Shown here: piece after piece, positions 24,390 through 33,068 of the stretch
Layout: the number at the start of each line of letters is the position of its first letter
How positions within the stretch are numbered: position 1 is the stretch's first letter
Assembly (NCBI GenBank): GCA_020161295.1
Contig: JAIUOA010000002.1
Coordinates: 1-64,000, forward strand
Direction: 5' to 3'
From: Bacillota bacterium
GTDB lineage: Bacteria; Bacillota; Clostridia; Peptostreptococcales; Acidaminobacteraceae
Length of the DNA stretch: 64,000 nt
Notes under the pieces: model-generated
What the model was told of the DNA's origin: nothing
Seen by the model: only the letters and a program-made list of their open reading frames with translations
The model's database searches: none
Translations under genes and position numbers: made by a program

Positions 24390-25247
24390 ATGCGTGTATT
24401 AGTAACAGGGGCATCTGGTAATGTCGGTAAATATGTGGTTATGGAGCTACTTAAACGTGACCAGCGCGTTTTGGCAGCTGGAACGGATACAGATAGGCTT
24501 AAGCAAATGTTAGGTGAACGGGTGGAAGTGGTGAAGTTCGATTTCCTAGACGCCTCGACATTTGAGACTGCATTAACGGATGTCGATCGTATTTTCCTCA
24601 TGCGCCCGCCACATCTGGGAAAACCAGAAGATCTCTATCCGTTTATTCTAGCTGCGAAGGAAAAGAATATCGCACTTATGAGCTTCCTGTCGCTGATGGG
24701 CGTTGAAAACAATACGATTCCGCCGCATCATAAAATCGAGAAGGCCATCGAAAAGGCGGGTATTCCTTATACGCATATCAGGCCAGGTTTTTTTATGCAA
24801 AACGTTTCGGGGATTCATGCTGAGGAGATAAAGCAGCTGGATGAGATCTGGATACCGGCAGGTCGAAGCAAGACCAGCTTCATCGATGCGGAAGATATAG
24901 GAACCGTTATAGCGACAGTGCTTGCTGATGCTTCGATGCATAAGAATACCGCCTATACCATCACTGGTCCAGAAGCACTGGATTATGATGAGGTGGCTCA
25001 GATTTTATCTAAGGTGACAGGGCGACGCATACGTTATAAAAATCCTAGTTTTTTAAAGTACCGTAGCCACTATATTAAGGTGAGAAAACTTGATAAGGGT
25101 TATGTGAACGTGACCTTAGCGCTTTATTTGATGACGCGACTAGGAACTGCGAAGGCTGTAACAGACACATTTTTCAAGTTAACGGGCAAACAGCCTAAAA
25201 CGTTTGAAAATTTCGTCACTGATCACAAGACATGTTTTATAAAATAA
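24390..25247 (+). CDS. NmrA-like NAD(P)-binding SDR protein
   Basis: The 285-residue atypical short-chain dehydrogenase has the nucleotide-binding loop VTGASGNVGKYV, DFLDASTFETAL and the NmrA-type stretch HHKIEKAIEKAGIPYTHIRPGFFMQN. Such proteins act as NAD(P)H-dependent reductases or redox sensors, for instance towards quinones. It is cotranscribed with the MarR regulator and probably detoxifies the inducer. Confidence 0.85.
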   Translation: MRVLVTGASGNVGKYVVMELLKRDQRVLAAGTDTDRLKQMLGERVEVVKFDFLDASTFETALTDVDRIFLMRPPHLGKPEDLYPFILAAKEKNIALMSFLSLMGVENNTIPPHHKIEKAIEKAGIPYTHIRPGFFMQNVSGIHAEEIKQLDEIWIPAGRSKTSFIDAEDIGTVIATVLADASMHKNTAYTITGPEALDYDEVAQILSKVTGRRIRYKNPSFLKYRSHYIKVRKLDKGYVNVTLALYLMTRLGTAKAVTDTFFKLTGKQPKTFENFVTDHKTCFIK

Positions 25248-25272
25248 GTCTCAAAAATTAAAGGGTTTTTAG

Positions 25273-25312
25273 ACGCCTTATCGAATTTCTATTTGATAGG
25301 GCGTTATTATTT
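25273..25312 (+). terminator. Terminator after the MarR/NmrA operon
   Basis: ACGCCTTATC (25273-25282) pairs with GATAGGGCGT (25295-25304) with one G-U pair, followed by TATTATTT. Confidence 0.6.
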
Positions 25313-25322
25313 AGGGGGCATT

Positions 25323-26090
25323 ATGTCGGAAAGGGCAGCGATTTTTGAACGCGTGGAAAAAATCAAAACGGAGACGATAACAGTTGAGGACCGCGTTTAC
25401 GAGTTCGCCATAACCGAACACGTAGGGACGCCGATTATTTTAATCAACGGTACTGGAGGGCCCATCGATGGCTGGATGAAGCTTTGGCGACGATTAAGGG
25501 ATAGCCATCGGTTGTTTTGCTATAATCGACCTGGGATGGGACTTAGTTCTGCACCCTTAAGCCCACAAAACGGCCTTCAAATGGTTTCGGAGCTGAGGGA
25601 GATTTTGCATACACTTGACATGAAACCGCCCTATCTACTGGTTGGGCATTCGCTGGGAGGATTCATCGCACAGCTTTTCGCCTGCCATTATCCAGAGGAG
25701 ATAAAAGGCATCGTCATGCTTGAGCCTTCCACTGTGACAGATGTGCTGTCGAATAAAAAGAGAAAACAGAGAAAACCTAGAAATAACGAAAACCCCTATA
25801 ATGAAATTTTCCATGTGGAGGAGACGGTTGAACAAATTCAGTCCTGTCCACCTTTTCCAGCTGTTCCGCTTACGGTTCTCGCAGGGACACATCCAGTAGC
25901 GAAGCACTTTATGCCCACCAAAGTGATTTTCAATCGGCTGGAAAATTTGAGAACGGCATCACGACTGAGCCCGTTAGGGAAACTGGTCATCGCCCATCAC
26001 AGTGGTCATTTTCCACAACTATCCGATGCAAAAATGGTGGCGATGGCCATCGAGGAGGTCTTATGCGCATCATCGATCTCACCCATTTAA
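25323..26090 (+). CDS. Alpha/beta hydrolase
   Basis: The 255-residue protein has the alpha/beta-hydrolase pattern: oxyanion region INGTGGPIDGW, nucleophile elbow VGHSLGGF, a C-terminal catalytic histidine in HHSGHFPQ, and a cap region between. The substrate is unknown. It overlaps the following cyclase gene by 28 bp, and the three genes from here to 27225 form one operon. Confidence 0.85.
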   Translation: MSERAAIFERVEKIKTETITVEDRVYEFAITEHVGTPIILINGTGGPIDGWMKLWRRLRDSHRLFCYNRPGMGLSSAPLSPQNGLQMVSELREILHTLDMKPPYLLVGHSLGGFIAQLFACHYPEEIKGIVMLEPSTVTDVLSNKKRKQRKPRNNENPYNEIFHVEETVEQIQSCPPFPAVPLTVLAGTHPVAKHFMPTKVIFNRLENLRTASRLSPLGKLVIAHHSGHFPQLSDAKMVAMAIEEVLCASSISPI

Positions 26091-26722
26091 TCACTGAAGA
26101 CATGCCAGTCTATCCGGGCACTGAGCCGCCTAAGCTTCAGGAGGCCAATACCTACGCCAGGGACGGCTTTAAAGAAACGAAGCTGGAGATGTTTTCCCAC
26201 ACAGGGACGCATATGGACGCACCAGCTCATTTATTTTATGGTCATGCCACACTGGATGCATTACCCATCGAGCAATTTATCGGTTCGGCGGTGGTCATCG
26301 ATTGTACAGGATTTAAAGAAGGGGAACGAATCTCATTAAAACATGTGTTGAAAACGCAACCCCTTGCGTCTAGTGCGGATTTCTTACTGTTTTATACGGG
26401 ATGGGATCGTTTTTGGGGAACAGATGCCTATTTTGATGATTATCCAACCGTAACAGAGGATGTCATCGATTTCGTGGTCAAAAGCGGTAAAAAAGGAATC
26501 GGATTTGATGTCATCGGACTGGATGCCATCAGCGATGGTGAACTTCCTTTGCACAAGCGGCTGTTATCTCAGGGGAAATTTTTAATCATTGAGAATTTAA
26601 GAAATTTAGGTAGAATCGGGGATGGATTATTTACGCTGTATGCGTTACCATTAAATTATATTAATGCAGATGGTGCACCGACTAGGGTGGTGGCTGTTTG
26701 CCATGAAGAGGAGTCATTATGA
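26063..26722 (+). CDS. Cyclase/kynurenine formamidase-like metal hydrolase
   Basis: The 219-residue protein belongs to the cyclase family (Pfam Cyclase, KynB-like). It opens IIDLTHLITEDMPVYPGT and carries the signature HTGTHMDAPAHL, which binds the metal. Members hydrolyse N-formylkynurenine or cyclic amides, but no tryptophan catabolic gene is close. GGAGG inside the upstream hydrolase gene precedes ATG 26063. It shares an operon with a hydrolase and an acetyltransferase. Confidence 0.88.
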   Translation: MRIIDLTHLITEDMPVYPGTEPPKLQEANTYARDGFKETKLEMFSHTGTHMDAPAHLFYGHATLDALPIEQFIGSAVVIDCTGFKEGERISLKHVLKTQPLASSADFLLFYTGWDRFWGTDAYFDDYPTVTEDVIDFVVKSGKKGIGFDVIGLDAISDGELPLHKRLLSQGKFLIIENLRNLGRIGDGLFTLYALPLNYINADGAPTRVVAVCHEEESL

Positions 26723-27225
26723 CATCATTAGTGATTAGACCAGCAGTAAAAGACGATTATCCAGCAATACTAGAACTCAACGAATCGTTGGTTCATTTTC
26801 TTTCACCCATGGATGAAGCTAAGCTTTCTCATCTACATGAAGAATCAGAACTGTTATATGTCGCTGAGTTATCTGGAAATGTAGAAGCTTTTGCCCTTTG
26901 TATTAGAGAAGGAAAAGATTATGACAGTGTGAACTATACTTGGTTTTCAGAACACTATCCACAGTTTCTGTACGTGGATCGTATCGTCGTTTCTAATAAT
27001 GCACAGGGAAAAGGTTTAGGCGCGGCATTGTATAAGCAGGTCTTTAATCATGCGCAAGAGACAGGTGTTAGTCATGTCACCGCAGAAATCGACATACTGC
27101 CACCTAATCCAGGATCCTTAGTTTTTCATGAGAAATTTGGTTTTAAAGAAGTGGGGCAGCAGGCGGTTGCTGGTGGTAAAAAGCGCGTTTCATTACAAGC
27201 GGTAGAAGTTAAAGCCGAGGATTAA
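26719..27225 (+). CDS. GNAT family N-acetyltransferase
   Basis: The 168-residue GNAT protein has LYVDRIVVSNNAQGKGLGAALYKQVF, with the acetyl-CoA loop QGKGLG, and ends GSLVFHEKFGFKEVGQ. This resembles acetyltransferases of the YhbS/amino-acid type. Its ATG overlaps the cyclase stop codon (ATGA), so it is translationally coupled. The stop codon lies in the terminator hairpin. Confidence 0.85.
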   Translation: MTSLVIRPAVKDDYPAILELNESLVHFLSPMDEAKLSHLHEESELLYVAELSGNVEAFALCIREGKDYDSVNYTWFSEHYPQFLYVDRIVVSNNAQGKGLGAALYKQVFNHAQETGVSHVTAEIDILPPNPGSLVFHEKFGFKEVGQQAVAGGKKRVSLQAVEVKAED

Positions 27226-27237
27226 TCCTCGGCTTTT
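27211..27237. terminator. Terminator overlapping the GNAT stop codon
   Basis: AAAGCCGAGGATT and AATCCTCGGCTTTT form a compact perfect stem, with A and T flanks. Confidence 0.75.
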
Positions 27238-27272
27238 AGGGTTTTCATATAAGAGATTCTTGGGAGTGTTTG

Positions 27273-28544
27273 ATGATTAAGCTAACGACCGATCGCCTTG
27301 TGATTAGAGACCATATTGGACCTGATATTTTGGATTTACATAGCTTGCTTTCAGATCCTGTGGCCATGCGCTTTATCCCGGATTTGTTTTCGACATCACT
27401 GTCAGATTCAGAAGAAAATTTACGCGTCGCCATGGAAGAGGCCGCGTCAGGAAACCGGTCAAAATATTTTTTCGCCATCACTAAAGAGGATAAATATATC
27501 GGAGAAATAGGCTTCACGATTTTAGAGAATACGCATGCGTTTTCGGTTGCCGAGCTTGGTTACTTCATCAAGCCTGAGTTTTGGGGAAAAGGCTATGTCA
27601 CCGAAGCGGCTAGAGCGGTCCTCGACTTCGCATTTGATGTGGTCGGTGTCACGAAAATCATCACTGGATGCAATGCGAAAAACATCGCTTCCGAAAGGAT
27701 CATGAATAAACTTGGGATGATAAAAACCGATCACCTTCAGGCGCATAGTCTTTTGGAGGGAGAGTGGTGCGACCGCGTTTGCTATGAACTTATCGGCAAA
27801 ATTGATCGTCATGTCAGAAATCGGCAGAAATATCAAAATGAAACAGGAAAATCGTCGGCGCATGTTTATCAATTTTTTACAAATAAAGATTCAATTTTTT
27901 TGAAGATTGATCATACAGGTAGTGAACTCAATAGGGAAGTGGCCATCATCAATTGGTTGACAGGAAAACTACCCATTCCAGAAGTCATTGAGGCGTTCTC
28001 AATGGGCGACCGGACCTATTTGCTCATGAAAGCGGTACAAGGCCAAATGGTCAAATCAGTCATTAAGGCGCATTCTCCAGAATCAATCGTCAAAGCACTT
28101 GCAAATGGTGTGAATAGACTTCATAGCATCGATGTAACGGACTGCCCTTTTGAAAATACGCTCGACATGAAGCTGACTTCAGCGCGAAAGCTTCTAGAAA
28201 ATAATCAAATTTCAACAGAGGATTGGGAAGAAAACACGCTCTTTGAATCGCCCGAAGCACTTCTAGAGTATTTAGAAAATAATCGACCTGAAGAAGAACT
28301 TGTTTTTACACATGGCGATTATACAAAAGAGAATATTTTTATAGAGGGACCCGAGGTGACAGGGTTTATCGATTTAGGGCGTGCAGGAATCGCAGACCAG
28401 TGGCAGGATTTAGCGCTTTGTATAAGGACTTTAAGAAAACTGTACAAAAGTGAAGCGTTGATTGCACTATTTCTCAAAATAATCGAAATTCCAATGGATG
28501 AAAGAAAACTAGATTACTACATCATGCTTGATGAGTTGTTTTAG
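27273..28544 (+). CDS. GNAT acetyltransferase fused to APH(3')-like phosphotransferase
   Basis: The protein is 423 residues. Residues 1-178 form a RimJ/RimL-type GNAT domain (TDRLVIRDH, GYFIKPEFWGKGYVTEAA, N-ASERIMNKLGM). Residues from about 180 match aminoglycoside phosphotransferases of the APH(3') group: GKSSAHVYQF nucleotide loop, LKIDHTGSELNREVAIINWL, KLPIPEVIEAF, catalytic HGDYTKEN (D349, N354), metal-binding IDLGRAGIADQWQDLA (D367) and the ending YYIMLDELF. The layout recalls bifunctional aminoglycoside-modifying enzymes, but both partners differ from AAC(6')-APH(2''). Activity is not shown by sequence. ATG 27273 lies six bases after GGGAG. Confidence 0.8.
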   Translation: MIKLTTDRLVIRDHIGPDILDLHSLLSDPVAMRFIPDLFSTSLSDSEENLRVAMEEAASGNRSKYFFAITKEDKYIGEIGFTILENTHAFSVAELGYFIKPEFWGKGYVTEAARAVLDFAFDVVGVTKIITGCNAKNIASERIMNKLGMIKTDHLQAHSLLEGEWCDRVCYELIGKIDRHVRNRQKYQNETGKSSAHVYQFFTNKDSIFLKIDHTGSELNREVAIINWLTGKLPIPEVIEAFSMGDRTYLLMKAVQGQMVKSVIKAHSPESIVKALANGVNRLHSIDVTDCPFENTLDMKLTSARKLLENNQISTEDWEENTLFESPEALLEYLENNRPEEELVFTHGDYTKENIFIEGPEVTGFIDLGRAGIADQWQDLALCIRTLRKLYKSEALIALFLKIIEIPMDERKLDYYIMLDELF

Positions 28545-28558
28545 GAGGTTTTACCCTG

Positions 28559-29410
28559 ATGTTTTTGAATCGTTTTTACTTTCCCAGTGGCGATCGGGAG
28601 TTTGACTTTTTTCTCTCCATCAAACGAAAATGTTATGATAATTTTTATCCATTTCAGGTAATGCCACGTAAGGGACTTACTCAATTAGACTTTGAGCCCA
28701 TCACTATCCTATATGGCGGAAATGGCTCTGGAAAGACCACTGTGTTAAACGTCATCGCCGAAAAATTGAAGATAGACCGGGAATCCATGTATAACCGTTC
28801 CAGTTTTTTTGAGGACTATTTGGCGCTTTGCCGATTTGAAATGGAAGAAGAAGCCCCTTCGCCTAGTAAGATAATTACTAGCGATGATGTCTTTAATTTT
28901 ATGCTGAATCTTCGTGCCCTAAATGAGGGCATCGATATGAAACGCGAGGATTTGTTTGAAGAGTATTTGGATGCGAAATATAGCAACTTTAAAATGCGCT
29001 CTTTAGAAGACTATCATCAGCTAAAAAAAGTTAACCAGTCACGTAGTAAAACGCAATCGAAATTCGTAAGAGCAAATCTGATGGAAAACGTCAAAGGCAA
29101 TTCCAATGGCGAAAGTGCGTATCGTTATTTCACCGATAGCATTAAAGGGCGCGCACTCTATCTGCTTGATGAGCCTGAAAATAGCCTTTCGGCTGAAAGG
29201 CAGCTTGAACTCGTTTCCTTTATCGAGGAGTACGCCAGATATGAAGGCTGCCAGTTTGTCATCTCTACCCATTCGCCATTCCTGTTAGCCATTCGAGGGG
29301 CTAAGATTTACGATCTGGATGAGTCCCCCGTGGATGTTAAACGGTGGACAGAGTTAAAAACAGTAAAGCTTTATCAACAGTTCTTTAAGAAACATGAAAA
29401 TGAGTTTTAA
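28559..29410 (+). CDS. AAA family ATPase (ABC/RecF-like)
   Basis: The 283-residue ATPase has Walker A LYGGNGSGKTTVLN (about residues 53-66), Walker B YLLDEPENSLS and the switch histidine in FVISTHSPFLLA. A short insert (about 80-190) replaces a coiled coil. These are single-domain ABC-type ATPases found in many accessory loci. It lies 14 bp after the GNAT-APH gene and is probably cotranscribed. The role is unknown. It overlaps the convergent Crp/Fnr gene by 4 bp. Confidence 0.85.
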   Translation: MFLNRFYFPSGDREFDFFLSIKRKCYDNFYPFQVMPRKGLTQLDFEPITILYGGNGSGKTTVLNVIAEKLKIDRESMYNRSSFFEDYLALCRFEMEEEAPSPSKIITSDDVFNFMLNLRALNEGIDMKREDLFEEYLDAKYSNFKMRSLEDYHQLKKVNQSRSKTQSKFVRANLMENVKGNSNGESAYRYFTDSIKGRALYLLDEPENSLSAERQLELVSFIEEYARYEGCQFVISTHSPFLLAIRGAKIYDLDESPVDVKRWTELKTVKLYQQFFKKHENEF

Positions 29411-30054
29411 AGTAGTTTAATATGTGTTGCATCATAATCGATAAGCCCATCATGCTTCATTTTTTGAAGCTCTCGTGACAGCGACGTCCTCTGGACACCG
29501 ATTCGCTCTGCGAGGGCTTTTTTTGACATCGGTAGTTCAATAGGGTTCACCCCCTGTCTTTTTAGTTCGCTCTCAAAATAAGTCAACAGGCTTTCTCTAA
29601 TCGTGCGCTGTACGTAATGCTTAATTTTATCACCCAGTAGAAGCGTGTGGTCTGAAACATACTCAAGGTAACTTGCAAGAAAATCCGGATAATGTGTGCA
29701 GAGGCTGAACGTTGTTTCTTTTGAAAACGCAAGTAGATCAACAGGTGCTTTTGCTGTAACCGTCAGTGGGTAATGAGGATTTTTAGAAAAGAGCAGATTA
29801 CCACCAATGATGTCCCCTGAAAAGAACTCAGTAATCGTGAGTAAATTGCCCTCTTGATCAATCCTTTCGATCGCCACATGACCGGATAGGATGACCTCCA
29901 TCTGTTTACATCGATCGCCATCCATGTGGATGATTTCATCTTTCGCGTAGTGCTTTTTCATGATTTGTGTGTTTTTTAGCAATAGCTTTAGGACATCTTG
30001 GGGAATCACTTTGATTAATGGAAGACCATCTAATATATTGCTTAAATTTTTCAT
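29407..30054 (-). CDS. Crp/Fnr family transcriptional regulator
   Basis: The 215-residue regulator has an N-terminal cyclic-nucleotide-type beta roll (DEIIHMDGDRCKQMEVILSG, GDIIGGNLLFSKNPHYP), a dimer helix, and a C-terminal winged helix (SKKALAERIGVQRTSLSRELQKM). Cysteines for an FNR-type cluster are not present in the usual N-terminal place, so the effector is unclear. It is divergent from the polyferredoxin gene. A 24-bp perfect palindrome next to its ribosome site probably serves both genes. Confidence 0.9.
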   Translation of the reverse strand: MKNLSNILDGLPLIKVIPQDVLKLLLKNTQIMKKHYAKDEIIHMDGDRCKQMEVILSGHVAIERIDQEGNLLTITEFFSGDIIGGNLLFSKNPHYPLTVTAKAPVDLLAFSKETTFSLCTHYPDFLASYLEYVSDHTLLLGDKIKHYVQRTIRESLLTYFESELKRQGVNPIELPMSKKALAERIGVQRTSLSRELQKMKHDGLIDYDATHIKLL

Positions 30055-30065
30055 GATTTTCTCCT

Positions 30066-30112
30066 AATGAGTTACTTAAGTAACTCATTTCATTTTGGTA
30101 ATAGTATATACT
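30066..30112 (+). promoter_or_regulatory. Class II Crp/Fnr-type promoter with 24-bp palindrome
   Basis: A 24-bp perfect palindrome (30066-30089, half site AATGAGTTACTT) lies before TATACT (30107-30112). The -35 position is poor. With the start point seven bases after the -10 (about 30119), the palindrome centre falls at -41.5, the standard place for class II activation. On the other strand it sits just before the regulator gene's AGGAG site, which suits autoregulation. Confidence 0.7.
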
Positions 30113-30142
30113 TGATTTGAAGACAATTAAAGAGGAGTCGTT

Positions 30143-30766
30143 ATGGAAAAAGTAAGAGTTGGCATGGAGCTATTATTCCTGTTGATTTTCATCGTTTTAG
30201 TTGCCAGTGGTAAAATGATGTTATGGCTCACTATTTTCGTCATAAGTTTACTAACAGCAGCCGTTTTTGGTCGTTATTTTTGTGGGTATATTTGTCCGAT
30301 GAATACGCTCATGCGTTTATCAGAAATGATATCTATGAAAATGGGCTGGCAGAGCAATTCTGTGCCCAAATGGCTTCAAAGTCGTGTGACGCCATGGGTT
30401 GTATTGGTACTCATGATCTTAACCACTATTTTTTCGAAAAGAATCTTACAACGAGAATTTCCAGTGCTTTTAATTCTACTATTCGTCGCCTTTTTCGTGA
30501 CGCTGCGGTTAAAACCATGGGCATTTCACAACCATATTTGTCCTTATGGTGCATTATTAAGACTTACAGGAAAATATGCAAAATTCGCCACTACAGTAAA
30601 TGCTTCTGACTGTATCGGATGTAAAAAATGCGCAAAAGTGTGTGATGCAAATGCCATTACCTTTGAATCACCATCAAAAGAAGCGCGTATTGATCCATCC
30701 ATTTGCCATCAATGTGCAGCATGCATAACCATATGTCCAGTAGATGCCATCAGGTATCAAAAATAA
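30143..30766 (+). CDS. Membrane polyferredoxin (NapH/CcoG-like) 4Fe-4S protein
   Basis: The 207-residue protein has four hydrophobic segments. Between them are the membrane-proximal motifs GRYFCGYICPMNTLM and FHNHICPYGALLR, and it ends with two 4Fe-4S motifs, CIGCKKCAKVCDAN and CHQCAACITICPVDAI. NapH and MauN-type proteins pass electrons from the quinone pool or ferredoxin to a partner. The partner is not in the window. The gene is divergent from a Crp/Fnr regulator and followed 21 bp later by a cupin gene. Confidence 0.88.
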   Translation: MEKVRVGMELLFLLIFIVLVASGKMMLWLTIFVISLLTAAVFGRYFCGYICPMNTLMRLSEMISMKMGWQSNSVPKWLQSRVTPWVVLVLMILTTIFSKRILQREFPVLLILLFVAFFVTLRLKPWAFHNHICPYGALLRLTGKYAKFATTVNASDCIGCKKCAKVCDANAITFESPSKEARIDPSICHQCAACITICPVDAIRYQK

Positions 30767-30787
30767 AGAAATATTTAGGAGGAACAG

Positions 30788-31105
30788 ATGATTGAAACGA
30801 TTTTTAAGATGACCTTTAGTGATGAACGTTCTGTGGAACGCGTCATTCAAGATGAGAATGTCCATTACATTCACATGACTTTCAATAAGGATGAAGGCCT
30901 TCCGGAGCATTTTTCAAACTCAAATGTGTACATGACCGTTTTAAGGGGCGTACTTTCCATACAGTTAGATGATCAAGGGACACATGTGTACGAAGCAGGT
31001 ACCGTACTGCGCATTCCAAAAGGTATTAAAATGAATGTGGGAAACAAGGACGACGTGACATTAGAACTGATTGTGGTCAAAGCACCAGCTCCAATGGCAA
31101 TGTAG
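30788..31105 (+). CDS. Cupin-domain protein
   Basis: The 105-residue protein fits a single small cupin barrel: DENVHYIHMTFNKDEGLPEHFSNSNVYMTVLRGVLSIQLDDQ, with metal-type histidine and glutamate, then AGTVLRIPKGIKMNVGN. It probably shares the Crp/Fnr-controlled transcript with the polyferredoxin gene and may sense a metal or ligand. AGGAGG precedes ATG 30788. Confidence 0.85.
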   Translation: MIETIFKMTFSDERSVERVIQDENVHYIHMTFNKDEGLPEHFSNSNVYMTVLRGVLSIQLDDQGTHVYEAGTVLRIPKGIKMNVGNKDDVTLELIVVKAPAPMAM

Positions 31106-31111
31106 CTAACG

Positions 31112-31146
31112 AAAGCAGATTTCAATTTGAGATCTGCTTTTTTATT
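31112..31146 (+). terminator. Terminator after the polyferredoxin/cupin operon
   Basis: AAAGCAGAT (31112-31120) and ATCTGCTTT (31132-31140) form the stem, followed by a T-rich run. Confidence 0.8.
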
Positions 31147-31169
31147 TGCGTTCGATATGCAAAATTCAC

Positions 31170-31198
31170 TTGACTTTATGAAACCGGTTTCCTATTAT
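31170..31198 (+). promoter_or_regulatory. Promoter with LacI-type operator, site 1
   Basis: TTGACT (31170-31175), a 17-bp spacer and TATTAT (31193-31198) form the promoter of the amylosucrase-like gene. The perfect palindrome GAAACCGGTTTC (31180-31191) occupies the spacer. The same layout recurs at 33069-33097. The LacI-family protein at 36320 is the likely repressor. Confidence 0.75.
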
Positions 31199-31238
31199 GA
31201 GAGTAGAAACCTAACGATTAGGAGGTGTTCGTATCAAC

Positions 31239-33059
31239 ATGATCTCTGAACACGAAAAGCGTATCAAAATGCATTACAATTCACTTTATCCAGGTGAAAC
31301 AGAGGCTTATGAAGGATTAATCAAACTACTGAACAAATACAAAAAAAACCGTTCTAAAGCGTTACAGAAACTTGATGACGAAGGCACTGCATGGTTGACT
31401 TCAGGAAATACCGTGGGGATGATGCTCTATGTGGATTTGTTCTCTGAAACCTTAGAGAAGCTAATCGGAAAAGTGAATTATTTTGAAAAACTGGGAATAA
31501 CGTTAATTCACTTGATGCCTGTTCTTGAAGCGCGCGTGGGTGAAAATGATGGCGGATATGCGGTTAAGAATTATCGAGAGATTGATCCGAAGCTTGGTGA
31601 TATGGCTATTTTTGAAAAGCTCGTCAAAGCCTATCATAAAAAGGGCATACGCATCTGTATCGACTATGTGTTAAACCACACGGCAGATGACCATGAGTGG
31701 GCGATAAAAGCGAAGCAAGGCAATCCGACATATCAAAGCTATTACTGGATGTTTGATGACCGCCGTATACCAGATCAGTTTGAAAACACATTAAATCAAG
31801 TGTTCCCAAATGTTGCGCCGGGAAATTTCACTTTTTTACCTGAACTCGATAAATGGGTAATGACCACCTTTTATCCGTTTCAATGGGATCTTAACTATGG
31901 CAACCCTTGGGTGCTTAATGAGATGATCGAGAACTTGCTATTCCTTGCGAACAAGGGGGTAGACATGATTAGGCTCGACGCGATTCCTTATATTTGGAAA
32001 CAGCTTGGCACCTCTTCTCGAAATTTACCGCAGGTGCACGAAGTGATGGCGATATTCAGAGAGGTCGTCGCTTACTGCTCACCTTCAACCGCATTACTCG
32101 GTGAAGCCATCGTTCAGCCAGAAATCATCGTGAAATATTTTGGAACTGAGCAAATGAAAGAATGTCATACCCTTTATAATGCCTCTTTCATGGTGGAAAT
32201 ATGGAACGCACTGGCGACGCGAGATGCACGTCATATTAACCATATGCCCTATTATCCGATTCCCAGTGAGAGCACTTGGATAAACTATGCAAGGTGCCAT
32301 GATGATATTGGATGGGGACTTGATGAGGGGAGAATTCGTGAATTGGGCTTCGATCCACACGCACATAAGATGTTCCTTATCGATTTTTATCATGGAATCC
32401 TAAAGGATAGTTTTGCTTTAGGGGAGCTTTACGAGTTTAATCCGGAAACGCTGGATGCCAGAAACTCTGGTACTTTAGCGAGCCTGGCTGGCCTTGAAAA
32501 AGCGATTTTAAAATCCGACAGGTATCAGCGGGAGCTCGCCATAAAACGCATTCAGTTAATCCATGCGATGTTCATGTTCAAACGCGGCGTTCCGATGCTG
32601 TATAGTGGTGATGAAATCGCTGCACTCAATGATCATAACTATAAGCGGTTTGAACATAAAAAACATGATTCTAGATGGCTTCACCGGTCACCCTTTAAAT
32701 GGGAAGATGCTGAACAGCTAGGGGATCATGATGACCCTAAAACCATCGTTAACAGTGACATCACGAAACTGATTGAAGCGAGAAAGGCAGTTTACGGTGA
32801 TGTCATCGTGACGGATGAGCATGCGATCGTATTTTCAAATCATCACGTTTTGGGCTTCAAGCAAACGGTTTCCGGCTCTGATGACGATATCGTTTTACTA
32901 TTCAACCTATCGGAGGATCGACAGTGGATTTATAGCGCGGAGTTAAAACGCAATGTAAGCTCGGGTATTTGGAAGGAACAGTTGACTGGGAAGGGTGTCG
33001 ATTTTGATGAAGAGAAACTGCTTCTCGGTTCTTATGAAATTTTTTTATTACAAAAATGA
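31239..33059 (+). CDS. Amylosucrase-like GH13 glucosyltransferase
   Basis: The 606-residue cytoplasmic enzyme follows amylosucrase rather than common amylases. It has an N-terminal helical extension, then GITLIHLMPVLEAR, the nucleophile in DMIRLDAIPYIWK (D247), the acid/base in LLGEAIVQP (E289) and the ARCHDDIGW motif (D355). Amylosucrases split sucrose and transfer glucose to glucan, water or fructose. It has no signal peptide, so the sugar must be imported, consistent with the ABC transporter downstream. AGGAGGTG lies 11 bases before ATG 31239. Confidence 0.85.
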   Translation: MISEHEKRIKMHYNSLYPGETEAYEGLIKLLNKYKKNRSKALQKLDDEGTAWLTSGNTVGMMLYVDLFSETLEKLIGKVNYFEKLGITLIHLMPVLEARVGENDGGYAVKNYREIDPKLGDMAIFEKLVKAYHKKGIRICIDYVLNHTADDHEWAIKAKQGNPTYQSYYWMFDDRRIPDQFENTLNQVFPNVAPGNFTFLPELDKWVMTTFYPFQWDLNYGNPWVLNEMIENLLFLANKGVDMIRLDAIPYIWKQLGTSSRNLPQVHEVMAIFREVVAYCSPSTALLGEAIVQPEIIVKYFGTEQMKECHTLYNASFMVEIWNALATRDARHINHMPYYPIPSESTWINYARCHDDIGWGLDEGRIRELGFDPHAHKMFLIDFYHGILKDSFALGELYEFNPETLDARNSGTLASLAGLEKAILKSDRYQRELAIKRIQLIHAMFMFKRGVPMLYSGDEIAALNDHNYKRFEHKKHDSRWLHRSPFKWEDAEQLGDHDDPKTIVNSDITKLIEARKAVYGDVIVTDEHAIVFSNHHVLGFKQTVSGSDDDIVLLFNLSEDRQWIYSAELKRNVSSGIWKEQLTGKGVDFDEEKLLLGSYEIFLLQK

Positions 33060-33068
33060 AAAAAAGAC

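Noticed and set aside
27273-28544. Naming the GNAT-APH gene as a specific resistance gene
   Set aside because: The domains are clear, but the substrate cannot be read from sequence and no known named gene is recognised.
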